Shown here piece after piece: positions 6,620 to 14,178 of a stretch of DNA of 21,519 nt (position 1 is its first letter; each line of letters begins with the position of its first letter). Made by a program: the position numbers and the translations under genes. The notes beneath the pieces were generated by a model. The model did not search any database and was not told the DNA's origin. It saw only the letters and a list, made by a program, of their open reading frames with translations. The stretch is taken from IMG/VR virus record IMGVR_UViG_3300043420_001465, positions 1-21,519 of that record; one strand, given 5' to 3'. The DNA comes from a virus.

Positions 6620-9056
6620 ATGTTAATGGGGATAATATATGTCTTAATGCTAAAAGAAAGCTAGACTCTGATGCCCCATTAGAGGGAGCGCCTACGGTCT
6701 TAGTTGATATTGTGGATTGTTCTGCTGCTGCTTGCTGAACCGGAACGTTCTGTGAAATGATAATTGGCTGGCTTTTTACAGCATCATTTTGTCGAGATAG
6801 ATTACTTACGGTATTTTGAACCATCTCCTGTCCTGTGGGCTTCATCTCAACCTCACTTCGAGTAAGAACCATTTGTTGATTTTTTCTTGCGTTTAAATCA
6901 ACATCAGCCTGTTCGAAAAATTCATTTGCTTTTTTAGCATACTGCAATCGCTTTCCGTAATGTTTGATCCCAGCTCTTTCAAAAGATTGCTCAAATGCTA
7001 TAGTTTTATTTTCAATTCCTTCGGCATTCTTAATTGCCTCTAGGGAACCCTTTTCTGTTGTTTTTAATTCATGAACTAAGAATTGGTAATTTGCCTCATC
7101 TGAGGTAATGTCAAGGTTGTTTTCTTTAGCAAACTGTTCAAATTGCTTACGACGAGAGCCTGTCCATTGAGCCCAACCGTATCCTCCTCGACTTCCAGGC
7201 ACTACGGGGTTAGCTTCATTAATATCTGGCCTTAAACCGGCACTCTCATGTCCTAAATTGCCTAAGATGGCCGCTGCGTCTTCCTGGCTAATATTTAAAT
7301 CACGCATTAAACGCTCCATTACGCTAGGAGCTTTATCTCTAAATGAGCTAAGTGATTTAGCTGAAATTTTATTTGATGATCTATCAGGAGACGGGCCAGC
7401 TATAGGCGGAACCATCTTCGCACGGATTGATGCTTCCTCAGCAGCTTTATTTTTAATATCTAATAGCTCCTCTTTGCTATAGAGAGGATTTGAATACTGT
7501 TTACCTTCGGAATTAGTAAATTCTGATATGCCCGTTAGCCCTCCTTGCTTTTGCTTTTCATCTACATACTCTTTGTATTGCAGATACATGCTTTTGGACC
7601 TTTCAACATCGCCTGCGGCTTCGTCCATTGTTGTAGATTTGTTGTTAATTCTGTAACTCCCATCCCCAAAAACACTTCCATTTTGAAACGCCTTCTTAAA
7701 TAGCTCGTTCTTTGTTTTAAACGTTTTCTCTAGGAATTCTAATGCTTTAGCCTCCGACTTTTCCAAATCCTCCGGAGTAAGTGAATTTTGAAATAAATCT
7801 TTGTAGTAATCAACTCCCTTTGTTTTTTCCCCTATGGTTCTCGACAAAGATTTGAATCCTTCTATTGCCGCTGGAAATACTGCATTTGCTCCCTGGTATC
7901 CGAGTGTAGCTCCAGTAATGGCCAGTCCGATTGGGGACGTTGGGGCTTTAGCGACACGTCCTATAGTGGCTAAAGATGGTGCCTTGCTTGCTATATTACG
8001 TAGCAGAGGGGCGACTTTACTAATACCTCTCTTTAAAACGGGGCCAGTTTTTTTAGTAATTTCCTTAACTAGGTATAAATCAAGTAGGGTATTGGTTATT
8101 TGCTCTATTGTTCCAGAACCCTCAGAACCTCCAGAACCTCCAGAACCTCCAGATTCTGCTCCCTCTCCTTTAGAGTTTAAAATTTTTCCAATTAAATCTT
8201 TTGTGATATCTCTCTTATTTGCAACTTCCATTTCTGAAGTTGCACTTTCTTGAGCCTTTTCCAAACTTTTTAAAGCTTCAATATCAGATTTGTCATCATT
8301 TTCTATTGTTTGTGCGGTAAGAAATTTTTTAATGTCTTTTATATCTTGATTGGTCTCTTTAGATACCGTTAAAAGATTGTTTAGTACTTTATTTTGAACT
8401 GTGTTAGTACCAATAAGAGTATCATCTTTAACTGGTAAAGTGTTTTTATCCGTGGGAAGTTGTGGTAGAAGAGTTGGGGTTTGCCCAAGCGTAGGAGCAT
8501 TGCTGTACTGGCCAGCATTACCATATTGGCCAACATTACCTTTAATCAAATCGTTAATTCGCCTTTGTTCTTCTTGATCCACTTTTGGCTTAATAGTCCC
8601 GGCGAGACCCCCAAATCTTGTGCCCATCTCGTATGCACGTTCTTGTAGATTAATTACTTCCTGTCCAATTGATGTTAGTCCCGCAATGTTTCTGGCGGTT
8701 AATGCGCTCATGTATTTGATGCGTTGGTAAAAGCCCCATCTTTCGTTCACTTTCTGGTCTAATAGTTCTTTGGACTTTTTCAAATCGTCTTGAAATAGCG
8801 GATCGGAAAGGGCGGGCTCATCTTTAGACGCAAGTAAAATATATTCTAATCGCTGCTGGTATTTTGGTAAATCTTGGGCTTCGTATTCATCAAAAGCCTC
8901 TGATAATAAATCGGCAACTTCTTTATAAAAACGAGATATTTCAGCTGTGGGTGAATCCAATCGTGCTGACTTTTTAAGCTCGTCTATAAATGCCAAATAC
9001 TTAGCATCTGAGGTGCTAAGTGCATTTCTATTTTTACTTTTTCTTCGACGTGCCAT
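6618..9056 (-). CDS. Tail protein with C-terminal lysozyme domain, candidate tape measure
   Basis: This 812-aa protein is the longest in the window. Residues 1-150 are helical and charged; then come the repeat GQYGNAGQYSNA, a Ser/Gly linker (GGSGGSGGS, near residue 305), a hydrophobic stretch APTSPIGLAITGATLGY (about 370-400), and a lysozyme-like domain at about 575-716. That domain, with AILGNLGHESAGL, GGYGWAQWTGSRR and FLVHELKTTEKG, fits the Phage_lysozyme2/tail lysozyme family (PF18013), with the Glu in GHESAG as likely catalytic acid. The gene overlaps the end of the gp26 frameshift extension (TAATG), the position of the tape measure gene in many tailed phages. Tape measure and baseplate lysozyme are both possible; the enzyme domain is firm and the ruler role inferred. 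Confidence 0.75.
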   Translation of the reverse strand: MARRRKSKNRNALSTSDAKYLAFIDELKKSARLDSPTAEISRFYKEVADLLSEAFDEYEAQDLPKYQQRLEYILLASKDEPALSDPLFQDDLKKSKELLDQKVNERWGFYQRIKYMSALTARNIAGLTSIGQEVINLQERAYEMGTRFGGLAGTIKPKVDQEEQRRINDLIKGNVGQYGNAGQYSNAPTLGQTPTLLPQLPTDKNTLPVKDDTLIGTNTVQNKVLNNLLTVSKETNQDIKDIKKFLTAQTIENDDKSDIEALKSLEKAQESATSEMEVANKRDITKDLIGKILNSKGEGAESGGSGGSGGSEGSGTIEQITNTLLDLYLVKEITKKTGPVLKRGISKVAPLLRNIASKAPSLATIGRVAKAPTSPIGLAITGATLGYQGANAVFPAAIEGFKSLSRTIGEKTKGVDYYKDLFQNSLTPEDLEKSEAKALEFLEKTFKTKNELFKKAFQNGSVFGDGSYRINNKSTTMDEAAGDVERSKSMYLQYKEYVDEKQKQGGLTGISEFTNSEGKQYSNPLYSKEELLDIKNKAAEEASIRAKMVPPIAGPSPDRSSNKISAKSLSSFRDKAPSVMERLMRDLNISQEDAAAILGNLGHESAGLRPDINEANPVVPGSRGGYGWAQWTGSRRKQFEQFAKENNLDITSDEANYQFLVHELKTTEKGSLEAIKNAEGIENKTIAFEQSFERAGIKHYGKRLQYAKKANEFFEQADVDLNARKNQQMVLTRSEVEMKPTGQEMVQNTVSNLSRQNDAVKSQPIIISQNVPVQQAAAEQSTISTKTVGAPSNGASESSFLLALRHILSPLT
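8128..8154 (-). repeat. 9-bp tandem repeat encoding the Gly-Gly-Ser linker
   Basis: Three tandem 9-bp units (cctccagaa on the + strand, last unit with one change) with degenerate copies just before them encode GGSGGSGGS in the 812-aa tail protein. Such microsatellites can change length by slippage, altering linker length. Confidence 0.7.
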
Positions 9057-9978
9057 TAAACTTCACCAGTTTGTTTTATTCTTTCCAATTCTTGTAAATG
9101 ATTCACCAATAAAATTTTGTAAGCATCCAATTCGAATGGATACATACTTTCAATATCCCTTAGACTCCACTTATGAAAGTGCATTAAGTCAAAGCATGTT
9201 TTGTAGTACCCCGCTAGGCTATCATCACCTAGCGTTATACGAAAAAATCGGATAGCCCCACTAGTTTATGAATCGCTTCAAATTTACACTTAGGGCATTC
9301 AATTTTTATCTCCAATATCAACTTGGGTATATTACTTACAAAATTTTCTAATTCGTCCATTACCTTTGGCGAAATCCCATCTAGCCAAGCAATTTTTTCT
9401 TTGTAGGAGTAGTCGGCAAATACAAATGTCTTATCATTATCAAAAACACTTTCAATCGACACTGCTATTATATCAATTAGCTTTTCTATTTCTTTTTTAT
9501 CAGAAGAGTCAAGCTCAAGTGCTTCCAGGTCTGAATCGAATGGATATTTAAGCTTTAACCCAAGTCCATTTCCTATATCGATAATCATTTCCTTTTTCGA
9601 CTTGATAGACCCTTCAATTTTTGCTTTTCGTAAATCAGCTTTAACAATCTTGGTCTTTGCACACTCGCTGCACTCGTCGCCTCGCTTTGGAATTCTAACT
9701 TCAAGGTCTATTGTCTCTCGCAATGAGTTAATTACGAGTTGCAAAAATATCCATTCGAGATCGAACGTAGTAAGATGTTCACAATTTAATTCAGATACGC
9801 ACGCTCCGCATATTTTTCTTACGGCCTGACTTATTTCAGTCGGGGAATTAGACTCCATTGCCATTAATAGAACCTTTCTTTCTCGGGTTTCTATAGGTCT
9901 ACACTGGAATCGTTTACCATTTGAGGGTAAGGTTATCGTAAACGTTGGGTGTACGATTTGTGGTAATGGTATGCTCAT
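9056..9978 (-). CDS. gp26 -1 frameshift fusion (GT-like tail assembly chaperone), 307 aa
   Basis: It has the first 246 codons of gp26 as the zero-frame product, then a -1 shift on T TTT TTC (9247-9241) and 61 more codons (9241-9059) to TAA at 9058-9056. The extension starts RITLGDDSLAGYYKTC and includes FDLMHFHKWSLRDIESM and YPFELDAYKILLV, a small helical domain of the kind seen in the T part of tail chaperones. The -1 frame has no ATG until the LMHF methionine, so it is not well placed as a separate gene. The stop overlaps the next start (TAATG). In lambda and many other phages the G/GT pair binds the tape measure protein before tube assembly. Frame and stops are seen directly; use in vivo is inferred. 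Confidence 0.8.
9212..9247 (-). promoter_or_regulatory. Programmed -1 ribosomal frameshift signal
   Basis: On the minus strand: heptamer TTTTTTC (9247-9241) in the X XXY YYZ phase (GAT TTT TTC), 6-nt spacer GTATAA (9240-9235) holding the zero-frame stop, then stem CGCTAGG (9234-9228), 9-nt loop, CCTAGCG (9218-9212). Stem pairing is perfect. Heptamer, spacer length and hairpin all match known -1 signals. Confidence 0.85.
9235..9978 (-). CDS. 26: Baseplate hub/tail assembly protein gp26 (zero-frame product)
   Basis: The 247-aa protein belongs to the T4 gp26 family (PF12322, T4 baseplate): an N-terminal TFTITLPSNGKRFQCRPIETRERKVLLMA, a helical FDLEWIFLQLVINSLRE, and two CxxC pairs, Cys103/Cys106 (ECSEC) and Cys228/Cys231 (ECPKC), probably a zinc site. 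The chain ends GLSDFFV with TAA. The last Phe codons form a slippery heptamer, so a fraction of ribosomes should shift and make a 307-aa fusion. It follows the gp54-like gene and precedes the 812-aa tail gene. In T4, gp26 is a hub assembly protein; the frameshift design suggests it works here as a G-type tail chaperone. Confidence 0.85.
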   Translation of the reverse strand: MSIPLPQIVHPTFTITLPSNGKRFQCRPIETRERKVLLMAMESNSPTEISQAVRKICGACVSELNCEHLTTFDLEWIFLQLVINSLRETIDLEVRIPKRGDECSECAKTKIVKADLRKAKIEGSIKSKKEMIIDIGNGLGLKLKYPFDSDLEALELDSSDKKEIEKLIDIIAVSIESVFDNDKTFVFADYSYKEKIAWLDGISPKVMDELENFVSNIPKLILEIKIECPKCKFEAIHKLVGLSDFFV

Positions 9979-9992
9979 AATATTATCTCACA

Positions 9993-10655
9993 TTATGGTT
10001 CAAATGTCGGAACTTTTGGCGCTGGAGTTCCGGCAAATACATCTCCTGGGTTTACAACTTCCCCTGGTGGGGATGGGGTTAGATCTGTGCCATCAAATCC
10101 CGCCCTATTTGCTGCTGCAAGATCAAACTGACCTCTCCACCTTCGGTATGATAACTGAACGGTGATTCGTAGCCATTCATTACCTTGAGTGGAAAGCTCC
10201 TGTTCTAAAATTGCAACTGGAAATGCTTCCTCTACAAATAGTTGGTGTACTATTTTACCACTTTGATCAAGCTTTAGAATATATACATTTCCAATATATG
10301 TATCATAATAATTGACATAGTTAGATGTGGGATCTACTACCAATCTCCTCCATTCTTCAAACAATTTTCTCTGTGCCATACTATTGGTACAGATAAACTG
10401 TAAAGTTAGATCTTGGTAGAGTAAACCATAGGGCATTTTAATGGGGGGTCCGTATACTGGAAGCTCTGTAGTGGCAATTTGAGTACCCGGCAAAGTCGCC
10501 GCTTGACAATAAAAAGTCATATTTCGAGAATTAAAAGCGTCACTTTTAGCTCTTAAGGCTTGTGGAAATTCAATAATAACTTGAAATTGAGAAGATAGGG
10601 TAGGGCCGTTTCCTACTTCTATTGCCTGCTGTAGTTCTGATATTCGTAAAGTCAT
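9993..10655 (-). CDS. gp54-like baseplate tail tube protein
   Basis: This 220-aa protein has a gp19-type tube fold: FYCQAATLPGTQIATTELPVYGPPIKMPYG, LTLQFICTNSMAQRKLFEEWRR, NYVNYYDTYIG, then FPVAILEQELSTQ and ITVQLSYRRW. These are hallmarks of tail tube and tube-initiator proteins (PF06841-type). In T4, gp54 carries this fold and starts tube growth on top of the gp48-capped baseplate, and a gp48-like protein is encoded at the head of this operon. The C-terminal 40 residues are Pro/Gly-rich and probably disordered. It could instead be a hub tube ring; the fold is surer than the exact T4 counterpart. The downstream gp26 gene follows after 14 nt. Confidence 0.75.
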   Translation of the reverse strand: MTLRISELQQAIEVGNGPTLSSQFQVIIEFPQALRAKSDAFNSRNMTFYCQAATLPGTQIATTELPVYGPPIKMPYGLLYQDLTLQFICTNSMAQRKLFEEWRRLVVDPTSNYVNYYDTYIGNVYILKLDQSGKIVHQLFVEEAFPVAILEQELSTQGNEWLRITVQLSYRRWRGQFDLAAANRAGFDGTDLTPSPPGEVVNPGDVFAGTPAPKVPTFEP

Positions 10656-10660
10656 AATAC

Positions 10661-11314
10661 TTATTTATTTCTTAATTTCTTAATTTTCGACTCGATATCA
10701 AAATATACATTCGAGAAGGTTTGCTTTTGCCATTGCTCCATTGGTAAGTACATTGCCATAGGCCATTCGTCTGGTGCAATATATATAAATCGACTTCTCA
10801 CCTGACTTGTTAAGTATTCCTTAAATGCTACTTGAGCTAATGCCGAGTCCAAACTACCAAGTGCTTTTATGTACTTATACGTAAGTTTTAATCTTGTCGT
10901 TTCGTCGTAATTTTTATTATTCATTACCCTGTAAAGAACCTGCAAAAGCCTGGCTCGAAATTGAAGAGGTACGTAGTGTAAATTTAGGCCGTACCAACCT
11001 TTTCCAGTTAATGCTATTGGGAAAATAAGAGGAAATCTATCCCAATATGGAAGTTTGTCTTTTGTTTTGGCATCATACACATAGCAGTACATGCTGCCCA
11101 TTTTTATATTTTGCTTAAGTCTATCTCTTTTTGTGAAGTGAGATCTGTCGATTTGAGTTGGGGCAAGCCTTTTGACAAGTCCTAAATACCATTTTATTGA
11201 CATCTGAGTACGTTTGCGAAAAACGTCAGCATTTTGAGCCTCTTTAATACCAATTTCAAAAAGCTCTTCCGGAGACCTGGTAGTCCTTTTCCTGCGTGAA
11301 TCTCGTAAATCCAT
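10661..11314 (-). CDS. Conserved T4-like phage protein, possible gp2 (DNA end protector)
   Basis: The 217-aa protein has a strongly basic N-terminus and the conserved block YCYVYDAKTKDKLPYWDRFPLIFP then GWYGLNLHYVPLQFRARLLQVL, and a late ARSRFIYIAPDEWPMAMYLP-like stretch. I recall this pattern in proteins of marine T4-like phages annotated as DNA end protector gp2, which in T4 is encoded near genes 4 and 53; both are close by here. In T4, gp2 caps packaged DNA ends and shields them from RecBCD. T4 gp2 is larger (274 aa), and placement inside a baseplate operon also allows a baseplate role. Its ATG shares the A with the hub gene stop (overlap at 11314). Confidence 0.5.
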   Translation of the reverse strand: MDLRDSRRKRTTRSPEELFEIGIKEAQNADVFRKRTQMSIKWYLGLVKRLAPTQIDRSHFTKRDRLKQNIKMGSMYCYVYDAKTKDKLPYWDRFPLIFPIALTGKGWYGLNLHYVPLQFRARLLQVLYRVMNNKNYDETTRLKLTYKYIKALGSLDSALAQVAFKEYLTSQVRSRFIYIAPDEWPMAMYLPMEQWQKQTFSNVYFDIESKIKKLRNK

Positions 11315-12705
11315 TACATGTATTTTCCGATAGGATACTCTTCATGAGGATCTCGATGTTTAATGTCAGAAAAGAATGAGTCTTTGGCTAATGTGACGCC
11401 GCAAGTATATTCACCTTTAGCAATTCTGTGCATTACGCTAATAACTAGATACTTACCCTGTAAATAGGCGTCCATCTCTTCTGGCTCTTCCGGACTTACC
11501 TTTCCAAGGTGCTCTGGTAATTTGAAATTAATCGTAATTCCGGCTTTTATGTCGGGGGTTCCGGGAAGAACCGCATCGATTGTATTGCGCATCATTGTGT
11601 CTAATTGAGAACTTGTTCTCAACACATACTCTTCAAATTTAAAAGGATTTACTTCACTCTCTTTGGAGTTGATGTGATCTACGGTGTTGTGCTCCGCATT
11701 TGTCCAGTAAAGTGACATTCGACAATCTGGCGATGCTTTTGCTTTGTTATTTGGAGTAAAAGGCTTAGTTTTTTCGATGTGGGGTAAGGTCTCCCATTCC
11801 TCATCTATGTCGAATTCTTGAGTTTTAATTACTCTCCTTATAGGATCAAAAAAAATTGCCTTTTGGGAATAGCTTCCGGTAAGAATAGTCTTTATTAAAT
11901 CAAAACTTTGCTTGTGTTCCATGTATTCTACGGAATATACATCTCTCTCAAAATTTCGACTTTTTGGGTCGTTATCTGAACCTGCCTTAAGAATACCCTT
12001 AACAGCAAAGTTAAAATCCAAAGTTGTTGGCGCTTCAAACATTGAGCCTAAACTTCTAAAATTATATTTATCCCTATCTTCATAAAAAAAGTATAGACAT
12101 CCCCCATAGGTTGGACTAATAGAGCGGCCTGAAATATGTGAAATGAATCTAAATGGATTCATATTAGCAATGCAAAAATCTTGTGGATATTGTGTGGGCT
12201 CCACCTGAATTTCTTTGCTGATTTTAACGTATTCATTATAAACTTGCTCTACCATTTCTGAGTAAAGCCTTGACTTTAATCCCAATCGTACTTTGGTCTT
12301 TAAAGATTGCAACATTTCATCTGATGCTGCATGAAGGGTGTAAACTTGAGATTTCTTTCCTTTTGATTCCGGAGAGCGTTTGGTAATTTTATAAACTGGC
12401 ATGTCTAAAACTATTGGGTCTTTAAGACCTCCTCCGTCGGATATCTGTTTTTCATCTTGTCTAGTAAATGATATTTTTATTCTCTCTTCTCCTATCATAG
12501 GTAAAAGAGTTGGAAAGTCGACGGTATCAAAAAGAGTGATTGAAAGATATGTGCTAATCGTTGCTATGTTTTCGTGGTAGCACATTTCTATTATTTGAGA
12601 ATCAATAGGATATTCTTTGCCGTTAAAGGCGACAATTTTAACATAGTTTATGTAATAATCCCGCTCTACACGAATTAATTCGGGATTTCCACTATCATTA
12701 ACCAT
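11314..12705 (-). CDS. 27: gp27-like baseplate hub subunit
   Basis: At 463 aa it exceeds T4 gp27 (391 aa). The segment YGGCLYFFYEDRDKYNFRSLGSMFE is the marker of hub proteins in T4-like phages, and MPVYKITKRSPESKGKKSQVYTLHAASDEML fits the tube-like domains of the hub ring. The C-terminus GKYLVISVMHRIAKGEYTCGVTLAKDS also occurs in hub proteins. It should form the trimeric centre of the baseplate that joins tube and spike. It sits between gp53 and the gp2-like gene with very short gaps. The 27 symbol rests on motif memory, not on a full alignment. Confidence 0.78.
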   Translation of the reverse strand: MVNDSGNPELIRVERDYYINYVKIVAFNGKEYPIDSQIIEMCYHENIATISTYLSITLFDTVDFPTLLPMIGEERIKISFTRQDEKQISDGGGLKDPIVLDMPVYKITKRSPESKGKKSQVYTLHAASDEMLQSLKTKVRLGLKSRLYSEMVEQVYNEYVKISKEIQVEPTQYPQDFCIANMNPFRFISHISGRSISPTYGGCLYFFYEDRDKYNFRSLGSMFEAPTTLDFNFAVKGILKAGSDNDPKSRNFERDVYSVEYMEHKQSFDLIKTILTGSYSQKAIFFDPIRRVIKTQEFDIDEEWETLPHIEKTKPFTPNNKAKASPDCRMSLYWTNAEHNTVDHINSKESEVNPFKFEEYVLRTSSQLDTMMRNTIDAVLPGTPDIKAGITINFKLPEHLGKVSPEEPEEMDAYLQGKYLVISVMHRIAKGEYTCGVTLAKDSFFSDIKHRDPHEEYPIGKYM

Positions 12706-12711
12706 AACGAA

Positions 12712-13218
12712 TTACAAAAACAATCGTTTCATTTCATTAACAATTTGTCTTGAGTAAACTTCATCAATTAATTTAATATCTCGTTTAGCCTCATTAATTT
12801 GAAAATGGTGATCATATAGAGTAACAAGCGATTTTCTGTTAAAAGGTATATTCGGATTTAAAAACGTCTCACGATCTATTATGTATTCATTGTCTAGTAA
12901 GTAATGATGTGGAGTTTGTTGAGCAACTTGCAAGTTGCCGTATGTGTTAATCAGATGGGCATTTAATTGCTCACTTGTCATAGGCCAATCAAAAATCGGA
13001 TCAAAAATATCATTAGCATAAAATATCAGCCAGGTATAACTGGCATTACCATAGTACTTGGTTGCCAATGTGTCTGGCCTTTCTCCGTCCTCAATCCGAT
13101 GTAAATAATACACGGCGGCGTTGTTAAGCACGAAATCTCGAACCTTTGCTCTTACCATTATATTGGTTGCTGCAAGTTCTGAGTATTCGATTTCAGGGAG
13201 GTATTCAAAATATTTCAT
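12712..13218 (-). CDS. 53: Baseplate wedge subunit gp53
   Basis: This 168-aa protein (T4 gp53 is 196 aa) has the family signature GERPDTLATKYYGNASYTWLIFYANDIFDPIFDWPMTSEQLNAHL. The first part resembles a LysM-like module. In T4, gp53 bridges wedge proteins to the hub and helps wedges form the hexagon. It begins 3 nt after the gp48 stop and precedes the hub gene by 6 nt, all co-transcribed. Gene 4, its neighbour in T4, is the next gene to the right on the other strand. Confidence 0.9.
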   Translation of the reverse strand: MKYFEYLPEIEYSELAATNIMVRAKVRDFVLNNAAVYYLHRIEDGERPDTLATKYYGNASYTWLIFYANDIFDPIFDWPMTSEQLNAHLINTYGNLQVAQQTPHHYLLDNEYIIDRETFLNPNIPFNRKSLVTLYDHHFQINEAKRDIKLIDEVYSRQIVNEMKRLFL

Positions 13219-13220
13219 TA

Positions 13221-14120
13221 TTAGTACCCCTGCCTAATACGCTCACGAGTAAGCTGTTCAGTTTCCATGAACTCTATAGTCATCTTTACGGCTACGGGAG
13301 CGCCAGTGTCTGAAAAAAACGAGCGAATTCCTCCTGGTGTATAATTTACTGAAATGTTTGTTATGTGAGATGTAGACACTGAATAAAGATATTTTCTGGC
13401 GGGGGAGTATAATCCTATTTGCCAAGCAGATGGCCAGTAAAAAAATGAGTTTTCAGAGTCTGGATTTCCAGCTTCAGGGTGTGCATGAACCTTAAATGTT
13501 CTAATAATATTGTTAATAGTTTCAGACTCTGCTGAATTTCTGGCAATCAAATCAAATTGAAATACATGTCTTCGAAAGTTAACTCCTTCAAATATTGCGG
13601 CTTTATTTGGATTTAAAGTTCTTTTTTGATTGGCTTTAACAGTTTGCCCAATTCGCCCAGATCCCAATGACGTTACAACTCCCAAGGCAGCTCCAGTTGC
13701 TCCTCCCAGTACTCTACCTCGAATTCCCGCTCCTGCGGCTCTAGCTCCTAATGCTCCCGTAATTGCACCAGCGGCGGCTGTTGCACCTGTAATTGGATTC
13801 ATTGCGGCGTCAACGGCACCTAAAGCACTTGCTTCTGTTAAATATTCAACATAATTTGTAGCCTCTCCGTAATTTAGCCCATAATTGACTTGAATGTCTC
13901 GAGGCATATAAAGAGCAATCTTATCTAACAAAACGTCAGGCTTGGTAGCATCGACTGCAAAAAATAAAATAAAAGGAGCAGAATCGGCGGAAAAAAGATC
14001 TTGGGGGTAGAAAAGTTGTTGTATTAATCCAGATCTTTTCAACTGGGCTCCGGCTTGGGTTAGTAGCTCAGTGGCCCTTTGCTGATTGACTTTTCTTTGA
14101 TACTCGAGATATCCAGACAT
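13221..14120 (-). CDS. 48: Baseplate tail-tube cap protein gp48
   Basis: The 299-aa protein (T4 gp48 is 364 aa) matches the T4 tail cap family (PF11091): ALYMPRDIQVNYGLNYGEA in the first third, FEGVNFRRHVFQFDLIARNSAESETINNIIRTFKVHAHPE in the middle, and HITNISVNYTPGGIRSFFSDTGAPVAVKMTIEFMETEQLT near the end. Residues 99-156 are a Gly/Ala-rich insert with GxxxG-like spacing and a possible membrane-active or glycine-zipper character. In T4, gp48 sits on the completed baseplate and primes tube polymerisation with gp54. It is first in the minus-strand tail operon, with a late-like element about 40 nt upstream. Confidence 0.82.
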   Translation of the reverse strand: MSGYLEYQRKVNQQRATELLTQAGAQLKRSGLIQQLFYPQDLFSADSAPFILFFAVDATKPDVLLDKIALYMPRDIQVNYGLNYGEATNYVEYLTEASALGAVDAAMNPITGATAAAGAITGALGARAAGAGIRGRVLGGATGAALGVVTSLGSGRIGQTVKANQKRTLNPNKAAIFEGVNFRRHVFQFDLIARNSAESETINNIIRTFKVHAHPEAGNPDSENSFFYWPSAWQIGLYSPARKYLYSVSTSHITNISVNYTPGGIRSFFSDTGAPVAVKMTIEFMETEQLTRERIRQGY

Positions 14121-14134
14121 TTGAAGGTGGTCCT

Positions 14135-14142
14135 CTAAATAG
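14135..14142 (+). promoter_or_regulatory. Late-promoter-like CTAAATAG upstream of gene 4
   Basis: CTAAATAG lies 37 nt before the GTG start of gene 4. The same word occurs at several gene fronts here and resembles the T4 late box. It faces a similar element on the other strand at 14169-14161. Confidence 0.4.
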
Positions 14143-14160
14143 AAGTGTAATTTTCAATGA

Positions 14161-14169
14161 TCTATTTAG
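14161..14169 (-). promoter_or_regulatory. Late-promoter-like CTAAATAGA upstream of gene 48
   Basis: On the minus strand CTAAATAGA ends 41 nt before the gene 48 ATG at 14120. Together with 14135-14142 it makes two promoter elements pointing at each other, so the two transcripts would start over nearly the same bases. Confidence 0.4.
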
Positions 14170-14178
14170 TGGGCGTTC

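Noticed and set aside
7834-8253. 139-aa plus-strand frame inside the lysozyme protein gene
   Set aside because: Its Pro/Ser-rich product is the antisense of the Gly/Ser linker region; no ribosome site or family.
8947-9255. 102-aa plus-strand frame across the gp26/lysozyme junction
   Set aside because: It is antisense to the frameshift extension, which has clear coding character.
13630-13854. 74-aa plus-strand frame in gene 48
   Set aside because: Its Ala/Pro-rich product is a shadow of the Gly/Ala-rich insert on the opposite strand.
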